A DNA stretch of 39,331 nt. Origin: Methanobacteriota archaeon. GTDB lineage: Archaea; Thermoplasmatota; Poseidoniia; Poseidoniales; Thalassarchaeaceae. The stretch's first letter is position 1. Every line of letters starts with the position of its first letter. A model generated the notes under the pieces. The model was not told the origin of the DNA. It worked only from the letters and a program-made list of their open reading frames with translations, and ran no database searches. The stretch covers positions 1-39,331 of the forward strand of contig PATD01000047.1 in NCBI GenBank assembly GCA_002713585.1, written 5' to 3'. Positions 26,459-34,233 of the stretch are shown here, one piece after another. A program made the position numbers and the translations under genes.

Positions 26459-27480
26459 GGTGGTTCTCCGTGGAACCTCTTGTCTCACATGATTTGCGTG
26501 CTGATATTGTCACACGTCTTCTGGGTGGCGAGGAGGATGCGGATGCGATTCCGTTTATCGATCGCCTAGTCGAGATTGCGGAGATGGAGAACGGAGAGCA
26601 TCAGATGCTTGTAGACCCAATCGATCGATCGATAGCCCTAGTTTTCGAGTTATTCCAATCCGAGTCTCTTGATCCATGGGATGTTGATTTGACGATGTTC
26701 ATTGATCTGTTCGGGGAACGAATCGAGACAGCCGAGAATATCGATTTGCCTAGTTGTGGCCGCCTTATTCGTATGGCTTGGAACATCCTCCACGCCCAGA
26801 CATTTTCTCTGATTGAGCGACATGAAAACTGGGAGGATGAGGTTGATGACGATGATTGGATGTCAGATATTGGCTGGGAGGCGGATTTTGACGATAATGA
26901 GTATGGATTCTCAGTCAATGTTCTGACAGGCCGGGCTAAGGATGCCCTCCCTGGTCTTTTCCAGGGTCGTATTCGTAGAACTACTGAATCACGGCCAGTC
27001 ACACTTTCTGAGATGCTATTCTCACTCAAAGCCGCGCATGACCAGGCTGAGGATCGCCGATTAAGGGAGGCCGCTCGGATTCGTCATCAGGCGGACGTCG
27101 AGGAGGCCATGGCGAACGTATCATCGAGGATGCACCGTGAGAACCTAGAGGAGGATATACAGCGTTGCTGGTCAGCCTTACGAAAACTTGGGAGAGGTGG
27201 TGCGCCCGTTGAACTTGCTGATGTTCGCACCTACCTTTCCTCACTTGCCATCGAAGAGGGTGCATCGGAAGACGAAGCTGAAGCCGAGGGCGAGATTTCT
27301 GGATTTGTCGCATCCCTATTCCTTACTCATCGTGGATTCGCGGAAATATGGCAGATGGGTGAAGCGACTCAGGGTCGTATTTTCCTTCGGGATCGCTGGC
27401 CGAAAGTTGAGACGTTCGATGAAGCATGTGTCGCTATCGCTCATGAGCGTGGTATTACTCTTGAAGAGGTGGAGGCGTGA
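26455..27480 (+). CDS. scpA: Segregation and condensation protein A
   Basis: 'DRSIALVFELFQSESLDPWDVDLTMFIDLFGERI' matches the ScpA N-terminus; start overlaps the smc stop. Confidence 0.87.
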   Translation: MRWFSVEPLVSHDLRADIVTRLLGGEEDADAIPFIDRLVEIAEMENGEHQMLVDPIDRSIALVFELFQSESLDPWDVDLTMFIDLFGERIETAENIDLPSCGRLIRMAWNILHAQTFSLIERHENWEDEVDDDDWMSDIGWEADFDDNEYGFSVNVLTGRAKDALPGLFQGRIRRTTESRPVTLSEMLFSLKAAHDQAEDRRLREAARIRHQADVEEAMANVSSRMHRENLEEDIQRCWSALRKLGRGGAPVELADVRTYLSSLAIEEGASEDEAEAEGEISGFVASLFLTHRGFAEIWQMGEATQGRIFLRDRWPKVETFDEACVAIAHERGITLEEVEA

Positions 27481-28097
27481 CTGATCCGTCCATCGAATCT
27501 ATCGTAGAAGCATTGTTGTTCTGCTCTGGTCGATCCTTGAAGTCCTCCGAGATATCTGAGCAGTCAGGACATCCTGAATCAGTGGTCGTTGAGTCTCTTG
27601 TGACGCTTCAGAGCCAGTATCGTCGTAGACGGGACAGCGCTCTTTCAATTGTCGAGGTTGGAGGTCGGTGGTCCATGGAAGTCCATCCACGCCTCTCAGC
27701 ACATCTACCGAGTGAGCTTCGTGGTGATATTCCAGACAGACTTCAACGTGCTGCTGCTCTAATTGCATATCATCAGCCCATGATGCAGAGTGATCTAGTC
27801 CAGATGATGGGGCCTATTGCCTATGACTACGTCCGTGCATTAGCACGTCTTGGCTTAGTCGATCGCCGTAGACAAGGTAATTCTCGTCGTTTGCGGACAA
27901 CTCGTTACTTCGCTGAGCGTTTTCAATGCCCTCACACTGAACCAAAGAAGGTTCGAGAGTGGTTTAGGGGCCAAGCAGAGGCTTCAGGTATTACTTCGCA
28001 GAATCTTGTTGACTCAATTAGGGAACTTGACCCCGATGTGGGGGACATGGATTTCGTTCCGGAATCCGATGGCACAGAGGAAGACATCGAAGATTAG
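27477..28097 (+). CDS. scpB: Segregation and condensation protein B
   Basis: 'SIVEALLFCSGRSLKSSEISEQSGHPESVV...LSIVEVGGRWSMEVHP...LQRAAALIAYHQPMMQSDLVQMMG...YVRALARLGLVDRRRQGNSRRLRTT'. GTGA overlap with scpA. Confidence 0.88.
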   Translation: MTDPSIESIVEALLFCSGRSLKSSEISEQSGHPESVVVESLVTLQSQYRRRRDSALSIVEVGGRWSMEVHPRLSAHLPSELRGDIPDRLQRAAALIAYHQPMMQSDLVQMMGPIAYDYVRALARLGLVDRRRQGNSRRLRTTRYFAERFQCPHTEPKKVREWFRGQAEASGITSQNLVDSIRELDPDVGDMDFVPESDGTEEDIED

Positions 28098-29422
28098 ATT
28101 TGACGATGTGTATCTAGCATCATGTCTACCAAGGATTGTGTGATGGGGCCTCCGTGATTGCGGACCGCATCTGCAACAGCGTCTATTTCGCCTCCATTTG
28201 CTCCCGCAGAGATTACCATGTTTCGAAGATGAAGGCGCATGTGGCCTTCTTGAATCCCTTTCGTAGCTAAAGCGCGCATCGCACCGAGGTTTTGTGCTAA
28301 TCCTGCACATGCCATCAGAGATGCTAGATCTTGGGATCCGTCTACATCTGCTAATCTCAAATTCAATCGCGCGACTGGATGTACTTTCGAGGCGCCACCA
28401 ACGGTCCCAACGGCCAGGGGTATCTCGATTGAACCGTTAATCCAACCATCTCCGTCAACCCACCAACGAGTCATGGAACGGTATCTCCCACTCAGAGCGG
28501 CATAGGCATGGGCTCCTGCTTCGATAGCCCTCCAATCTTGCCCACAGGCTACTCCAATGGCAGAAACAGCGTTCATGATGCCTTTGTTGTGTGTTGCTGC
28601 ACGCCAGGGGTCGGCGTCAGCGAATTCGTAGGCGAGGATGACATCCTCGATGATTCTGTGCCCCTCCTCTGTATCTCCTTTACTGGAGATTGCCTCGGGC
28701 GAGAGTCGAACCGTTGCCCGTGCAAGCCGTTCAGTCGCGAGATTCGATAGGATGCGGAGAAGTACACGCCCTCCTGTGATTGATTCAAACCAGGGCGCCG
28801 CTCTCTCAGCCATGGTATTAACTGCATTTGCACCCATTGCGTCTCTTGTATCGACGACTAGGTGGACGATGAGCATCGTTTGCGACGTTGTTTCTAGTGT
28901 TCTACAGCGTATGTCTTTGCAACCGCCTCCGAGTCTAATCATGGTGGATTCAATGTCGTTGCATCTTTCGATGATACTAATCTTTTCAGATTCGATGGCC
29001 TCGATGGCTGCGGGGATGTCATCAACATCGAGAATCTGGAGTTGGCCGATCATCATAGGCGGATCCATCTTAGTTTGAAATCCTCCGCAGGGATGGGCAC
29101 GTTTTGCGATATTACTTGCAGCGGCGACTATGCTGGATTCTTCAACGCAGAAGGGGATTAGTCGAGGTATCCCGTTAACGAGAAAGTTCATTCCAATGCC
29201 TACGGGTAGCGAATATCGGCCTACGACGTTCTCAATCATCCGGTCAGCTGTATCTGCGTTCATCGAATCAGGATCTGACCATGCGGACATCTCCTCGAGT
29301 CCTATCCCTGTATAATCTGCTATGATTTTCCGTCGTTCATCTATATCTAGTGCGTAGAACCCACTAATCCGACTATCGTCCACTGGCATTGTCTCGCCCC
29401 ATTCCATCCGAAATCGGGGCAT
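28094..29422 (-). CDS. Hydroxymethylglutaryl-CoA reductase, class II-like
   Basis: 'DERRKIIADYTGI', 'VGIGMNFLVNG', 'EESSIVAAASNIAK', 'VDTRDAMGANAVNTMAE', 'THNKGIMNAVSAI', 'GHMRLHLRNMVISAGANG'. ATG at 29422 (MPRFRM) or 29389 (MPVDDS); track start is 29503. Confidence 0.9.
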   Translation of the reverse strand: MPRFRMEWGETMPVDDSRISGFYALDIDERRKIIADYTGIGLEEMSAWSDPDSMNADTADRMIENVVGRYSLPVGIGMNFLVNGIPRLIPFCVEESSIVAAASNIAKRAHPCGGFQTKMDPPMMIGQLQILDVDDIPAAIEAIESEKISIIERCNDIESTMIRLGGGCKDIRCRTLETTSQTMLIVHLVVDTRDAMGANAVNTMAERAAPWFESITGGRVLLRILSNLATERLARATVRLSPEAISSKGDTEEGHRIIEDVILAYEFADADPWRAATHNKGIMNAVSAIGVACGQDWRAIEAGAHAYAALSGRYRSMTRWWVDGDGWINGSIEIPLAVGTVGGASKVHPVARLNLRLADVDGSQDLASLMACAGLAQNLGAMRALATKGIQEGHMRLHLRNMVISAGANGGEIDAVADAVRNHGGPITQSLVDMMLDTHRQI

Positions 29423-29485
29423 CCTATGTCCCTTGCCCATGCAAAGGTGTGGAGGGATTGGCCTTGGAATGGTGCTATTCACGGG

Positions 29486-29512
29486 ATTAACGCGTTTATT
29501 CAAAGCGTTAAT
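29486..29512. repeat. Inverted repeat ATTAACGC-(g)TTT-attc-AAA-GCGTTAAT
   Basis: Perfect 8-bp arms with an inner 3-bp pairing and 4-nt loop, in the divergent intergenic region. Confidence 0.8.
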
Positions 29513-29602
29513 TTCCGTTATTTCCTGCTAATCATAAATCATATATTGCCTCTCAGTTCTCGTTTTATCACTCTGGCTACGTAGAAAATCATTGAGAAAT
29601 GC

Positions 29603-29629
29603 GTGAATGTTCTGTGAATTTGTGTGAAT
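29603..29629 (+). repeat. Three phased GTGAAT direct repeats (29603, 29614, 29624)
   Basis: Read directly; spacing 11 and 10 bp, ending 2 nt before a TTTATAT TATA-like box. Confidence 0.85.
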
Positions 29630-29631
29630 TG

Positions 29632-29639
29632 TTTATATC
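29632..29639 (+). promoter_or_regulatory. Putative TATA box (TTTATATC) for the ORC-like operon
   Basis: Centre about 25 nt upstream of ATG 29660. Confidence 0.5.
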
Positions 29640-29659
29640 AGTGCCTCGATGGGGCAGCG

Positions 29660-31786
29660 ATGGTTGGTGCAACAAGGCTCCCTACAGGTCCAACCATTCG
29701 TTCAGACCCATTCGTACTACGTGCCCTGAACAACTCTCAACAGAGTATGTTGGTCGGCCGCCAGGAGGTAGCCTCTATCATCATCGATCAAATGACTCAT
29801 GGGATGCCTGCTATCCACCTAATAGTGGGTCCAAGTGGTTCAGGGCGGACTAGCCTGTTGAATTGTCTGGCTCCCGAGGATTCACGACATATTGGAAATA
29901 TCTGGAATGAGGAAACGAAGACCACGGGCGTCATTCACGAGGCGGTTGCCAAATTCACGAATCAATTCCAGATTCCTCCAACACCCCAGTCTGCTGCCGA
30001 TTACTTGCGGCGCCATCTGGAGGATCGAACGGGTAATCTAGACCTCATAGCCTTCGATTACCCATACATCCCGACCTCTGACCTCTTTGCAATTGTTCAG
30101 AATATTGTTCCAGCACTACGCACGATGAGGGCTATGACTGTAGTATCCATGAGTGATGACCAATATCGCGATCTTGGCCGTTCAATTGAGACGTCATTCG
30201 ACATGGTTCACCATCTTCGTCCATTGTCTTTGGAAGAGACTAGGATTTTAGTCGATTTGAGAATGACTTCAGTATCTAATCAGACCATCCTCGAGCAGGG
30301 CGACGGGATATCACGCCTACATTCCTATACCGGCGGCAATCCAAAAGAGATAGTTCGTCAATGTGGGTTGCATTTAGGCCATCTGAGGTTTCCTGATCGG
30401 AATCCACAGGCCCCGTTCATGGACCTGCAACTCCCAATCACTTCCCCGATGCAGTCTAGCTCTGAGAACCCCCATTCTTCTAGCAGCCGTATGGGGTCCC
30501 GGCCTGAGCCTCCACGCCCTCTTTTCCCAGCCACAACAGTTCTTCCAGTTCAAGCAGGTCCTCCTTCATCTCATGATGTGTTTGATGACGGTTATGACGC
30601 TTGGTTTGCTGATTCCAAGGTCGCAAATCAGTTTACAGAATCCATTGAATCGAATCAGATGGATGTATCATCGGTTGATATTGAGGATGATAATCGCCCA
30701 CTCTTCGAATCTGTCGAGGACGACTCTCATGGTGACATAGGATTCGATCCGGAGGTGATTCACATTGCGAATCAAGACGAGGTCCACGATTTTGATGACA
30801 GCCAGGTACTGTATCTTGAAACGGATGAAATGGAACCGGAAACTCCGAATCTGTTAGATCAGGGAGGTGAGATGTTTGATGACTCGGATAGAATATTGGA
30901 TTCCAATGACATGGAACTCGGGTCATTGGATACAGAACCTGTATCTGATATTCAGACCGTTGACCAGTATTTGGAAACTGATGTAACTATTCGTTCTGAA
31001 CCAATTGAATTCGAGCCATCATCTGATTTCGAATTACTGGAGCCAGAAATCACTCCTCAGGAAGATATTGTGAATGTTCCTGGGCGGCCTCGTAGCGGAA
31101 TTTCAGGGCTTGCAGATAGGATGCGAGAGACCAATATACGAATGGATCTCGCTCCGCAGGCTCCTCAAACGGAGATTATCGAAGCTATTGATTGGGGACC
31201 TGAAGAGAAATCTAAGAATGATTCTCCGCCCTCTCTAGATCCTCCTGAATCGCCACCTGTCGCGGATGCTAGGCCTCAAATGCGGACTATTGATCCAATG
31301 ACTTCTAGGCCCCCTGATATCGATCGGGAGGGCGCTCAACTCTGGATGGACCCTAGTTTGACCCCCCTATCTCCTCCTCCTGCTGTTCCAGATTACTCGC
31401 CTGCTCCTACCCCCGCCCCCGAGGAATACGTGCCTCATGAGGCTCCAGTAGGGGAAAATCGTCCGGTTTTCAATGCTAAAAGGGTCATAGATGGAATTCA
31501 TGCCTTCAGAAAGGTCCGTTGGGAACAAGATATGCCATTGGATCCTACGCGCCTGAAAACGATGTCTGAAGCAGATGTCCAGATTTTAACTGCAGCTGCT
31601 GAGCGTGAGGTATCTCCATCGGACATAGCATTGCAGGCTCGTCTCCAAGTGGGTCGTTCTCGCTTATCTCAGAGATTCAATGATTTACGTCGCACGGGTT
31701 ACCTATCCGTTCGAACAGAAGGGCGAAGCCGTTACTATCGGCTGACAGAGGCTGCATCCTGCCTCTTCTCAGAGGTGAATGAATGA
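29660..31786 (+). CDS. ORC1/Cdc6-like AAA-family protein with Walker A Lys to Arg, long acidic/Pro-rich linker and C-terminal winged helix
   Basis: 'MLVGRQEVASIIIDQMTHGMPAIHLIVGPSGSGRTSLLNCL', 'LDLIAFDYPYIPTSDLF', 'SYTGGNPKEIVRQ'; C-term 'SDIALQARLQVGRSRLSQRFNDLRRTGYLSVRTEGRSRYYRLTEAA'. ATG 29660 preferred over track GTG 29624. Confidence 0.65.
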   Translation: MVGATRLPTGPTIRSDPFVLRALNNSQQSMLVGRQEVASIIIDQMTHGMPAIHLIVGPSGSGRTSLLNCLAPEDSRHIGNIWNEETKTTGVIHEAVAKFTNQFQIPPTPQSAADYLRRHLEDRTGNLDLIAFDYPYIPTSDLFAIVQNIVPALRTMRAMTVVSMSDDQYRDLGRSIETSFDMVHHLRPLSLEETRILVDLRMTSVSNQTILEQGDGISRLHSYTGGNPKEIVRQCGLHLGHLRFPDRNPQAPFMDLQLPITSPMQSSSENPHSSSSRMGSRPEPPRPLFPATTVLPVQAGPPSSHDVFDDGYDAWFADSKVANQFTESIESNQMDVSSVDIEDDNRPLFESVEDDSHGDIGFDPEVIHIANQDEVHDFDDSQVLYLETDEMEPETPNLLDQGGEMFDDSDRILDSNDMELGSLDTEPVSDIQTVDQYLETDVTIRSEPIEFEPSSDFELLEPEITPQEDIVNVPGRPRSGISGLADRMRETNIRMDLAPQAPQTEIIEAIDWGPEEKSKNDSPPSLDPPESPPVADARPQMRTIDPMTSRPPDIDREGAQLWMDPSLTPLSPPPAVPDYSPAPTPAPEEYVPHEAPVGENRPVFNAKRVIDGIHAFRKVRWEQDMPLDPTRLKTMSEADVQILTAAAEREVSPSDIALQARLQVGRSRLSQRFNDLRRTGYLSVRTEGRSRYYRLTEAASCLFSEVNE

Positions 31787-32814
31787 GCGATTGGCAAGTC
31801 ATTTGGAGTCATCAGGTCGAAGGTCCAGTCAACGATGTTAACGTTGATGAGCATGGAGCCCTCGTTGCTTCGGGTCAGACATTGTTCTCACTCCGAACCG
31901 ATGGGAGCCTCCATTGGAGGTCTGACCAGATTTTTGATGTATATTCGATTGAGGTTGCCGGTTCCTCAGTCGCGATACTTACAGGGACATCAATCCATGT
32001 CCTCGATAGACACAGCGGTCGTCCGCTTAGTGATGGAAGAAGTATCCCCGGCGGTTATCGGCAGGGTCTCTCTAGGCCTGGAGGTGGTTGGGTTGCCTCC
32101 GATCGAGGCGACCATCTCCACGTCTTCAGGCCAAACGGCCGTGGTATACGCCGTCTACGAGTTGGGTCAATGCGCAGATTGATTGGATGGTTAGACCGGG
32201 AGCATCTTCTCATGCTTGATCTCGATGGAGCATTACGTTGTGTTCGTTTGCATGGAGAGCATGCGCAGCGACGTATAGAGGATCGTCGTTGGATGTGGTG
32301 CAGTTCACTGGAACGAGGCCGGCTACTCCTGCTCGATGTTGAAGGTGCGTTACATGAGGGTGTGCCGAATCCCTTTGGATGGGATGAGCTTGATCGTATC
32401 TCAGATGGTGACATTGAGCCATACCGGGCTGTTCGTTGTATGGACGGATGGTGGTCGATGGATCTCGAAGGTAGGGTCCGGCATGCATTGGAGGCCAATC
32501 ACCTTGGGTTTGGTGATGACGTAGTCGATCATCTCTCATCGGATGGAGCCGGCAGCATACTGACCGCTACGAAGGAGGGTTTGCTCCGTTGGAGTGTAGC
32601 GCCAGGCATCAGTGGCCTTCGAGCAGAAGGCCGTCGTTCACAGGAAGAAGAGGAACGTCGTCGTCTGGATTGGCTTCAGCGATCTACCATGTTTGAATCC
32701 GCACAACAGGCGGAGGACGAAGGTTTGTGGTCACGTGCATTGGAACTCTATAGGGCACTGGGTAGAGAAGAGGATGTGCGCAGGATTCTCGGACTTCAGG
32801 AGGGGAGTGATTAA
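31783..32814 (+). CDS. Beta-propeller (WD40/PQQ-like) protein with C-terminal helical region
   Basis: Repeated beta-rich units ('GALVASGQTLFSLRTDGSLHWRS', 'GGGWVASDRGDHLHVFRPNGRGIRRLRV', 'DREHLLMLDLDGALRCVRLHG'). C-term helices 'QAEDEGLWSRALELYRALGREEDVRRIL'. ATGA overlap with the upstream gene. Confidence 0.6.
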   Translation: MSDWQVIWSHQVEGPVNDVNVDEHGALVASGQTLFSLRTDGSLHWRSDQIFDVYSIEVAGSSVAILTGTSIHVLDRHSGRPLSDGRSIPGGYRQGLSRPGGGWVASDRGDHLHVFRPNGRGIRRLRVGSMRRLIGWLDREHLLMLDLDGALRCVRLHGEHAQRRIEDRRWMWCSSLERGRLLLLDVEGALHEGVPNPFGWDELDRISDGDIEPYRAVRCMDGWWSMDLEGRVRHALEANHLGFGDDVVDHLSSDGAGSILTATKEGLLRWSVAPGISGLRAEGRRSQEEEERRRLDWLQRSTMFESAQQAEDEGLWSRALELYRALGREEDVRRILGLQEGSD

Positions 32815-33101
32815 TGGAGGCGTTAACCGTTGAACGTGTCCAAGAAGCGATGGCTATCACTGATGCTGCACGGGCCAAGGCGACGCCACTCGTTGTTCCG
32901 GGAAGTCATGATGAGGAACGTCTGAATGACATGCTTCGGATGTGTGATGATTACCGTAAGGACGCCTCACATTTTCTTGAGGCAGGAGATCTTGTTCGTG
33001 CCTTTGGTGCGATATACTACGCTCATGCTTGGGTGGACGCAGGTGTGAGGATTGGATGGCTGGATGGGCATGGTGACGATGAGCTATTTACGCTACCATA
33101 A
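32814..33101 (+). CDS. DUF357-like small helical protein
   Basis: 'RLNDMLRMCDDYRKDASHFLEAGDLVRAFGAIYYAHAWVDAGVRIGWL' resembles archaeal DUF357. TAATG overlap with the propeller gene. Confidence 0.65.
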   Translation: MEALTVERVQEAMAITDAARAKATPLVVPGSHDEERLNDMLRMCDDYRKDASHFLEAGDLVRAFGAIYYAHAWVDAGVRIGWLDGHGDDELFTLP

Positions 33102-33833
33102 TCACTGTTTTTCTGGTGCTATAATTTCTGATGGTTTAGGACGATTTGCGTTGAAAGAATTTATTTTTTCATTGCTTGGATAACCAAGGCAAATCCCGCA
33201 AAGTAATGAGTAATTTTTACTGATTTCAAACTCCTTGCGAACCGCATCTTCCCAAACTGCAACTGCGCCTTGTGGACATGTACCCAATCCTTTCGAATGA
33301 GCTGAAAGTATCAGGTTCTGCATGAATAACCCTGCATCAGAGGCTGAATATTTGCCTAATGATTTGTGTGTGAAAATAAACAACTCTACAGGTGCTCCAA
33401 AGAAATCATAATTCCTAGCCCAAGATTCATCACGGGCGTTTTTATCATCTCTGTCAATCCCAATAAATGAGAAAAAATCCTTGCCTTGATTTTTTGACCT
33501 ATTGACCAAATCTTTGTGATAGGGTCTCGTAATTATCCAATTACTCGTCGGTAATCCCTTTCGTTTAAGGACGGCTTTGATCTTTCCAAAAAAGCTATTT
33601 CGAGCATCTTTTATTGCCTCCCATCTTGAAAGGAAATCTTTCGAAAGTCGATCACGCACATCGCCTTTTGCAACGGCTACCTGAATGGGTCTAGTGTTAC
33701 TCCAACTAGGCGATGTGAGTCCATCAGTAATTATTTCTTCAATTATTTCATCAGAAACTGGAGTAGGTAAAAAATCACGTGTTGAACGGCGTGATGATAC
33801 AAATTCTTGAAAATTATTAGAATCAAAATCCAT
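33102..33833 (-). CDS. Nitroreductase family protein
   Basis: 'FQEFVSSRRSTRDFLPTPVSDEIIEEIITDGLTSPSWSNTRPIQVAVAKG', 'GLFMQNLILSAHSKGLGTCPQGA', 'LLCGICLGYP'. Confidence 0.85.
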   Translation of the reverse strand: MDFDSNNFQEFVSSRRSTRDFLPTPVSDEIIEEIITDGLTSPSWSNTRPIQVAVAKGDVRDRLSKDFLSRWEAIKDARNSFFGKIKAVLKRKGLPTSNWIITRPYHKDLVNRSKNQGKDFFSFIGIDRDDKNARDESWARNYDFFGAPVELFIFTHKSLGKYSASDAGLFMQNLILSAHSKGLGTCPQGAVAVWEDAVRKEFEISKNYSLLCGICLGYPSNEKINSFNANRPKPSEIIAPEKQ

Positions 33834-33869
33834 ATTTTCAATCCACCGGACAATTTACGCTGCCATAAT

Positions 33870-34229
33870 TCAGTCTACGAGTCGCAGGCTACGGTCACGT
33901 ACTACTTCGAGATAGGCGCATCCTGCAGCGGTAAGCCGCCGTTTCAGAGCCTTATCCACTGTTAGTACGGGCGCATCTAGGCGTTGTGCAAGATGGACTA
34001 GAACATCATCGGTGTACCCCTCTTCTCCATCAATAATTGAGGCTCGAGTAGTGAGTAGGTCGAGAAGTAGGTCGTTACGTCCCTTTGCTAATCGTTCGAT
34101 TTCTTCTTTCGCTTGTGTAGGGAGAATCCATTTCGCTGGACCAATAGTACGTTCTATCTCAAGGTCGATATTGATTCGCGCATCAACGACAGCAACCCAG
34201 CCGCAGGCATCGATGAGAAGATTGGGCAC
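33870..34229 (-). CDS. PIN-domain protein (archaeal Fcf1/VapC9-like)
   Basis: 'LLIDACGWVAV', 'TDDVLVHLAQRLDAPVLTVDKALKRRLTAAGCAYLEVV'; directly downstream of aIF2-gamma. Confidence 0.82.
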   Translation of the reverse strand: MPNLLIDACGWVAVVDARINIDLEIERTIGPAKWILPTQAKEEIERLAKGRNDLLLDLLTTRASIIDGEEGYTDDVLVHLAQRLDAPVLTVDKALKRRLTAAGCAYLEVVRDRSLRLVD

Positions 34230-34233
34230 GGAC

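Noticed and set aside
29624-29659. GTG 29624 as the start of the ORC-like protein
   Set aside because: It is one of the GTGAAT repeats and lies upstream of a well-placed TATA box; ATG 29660 fits better.
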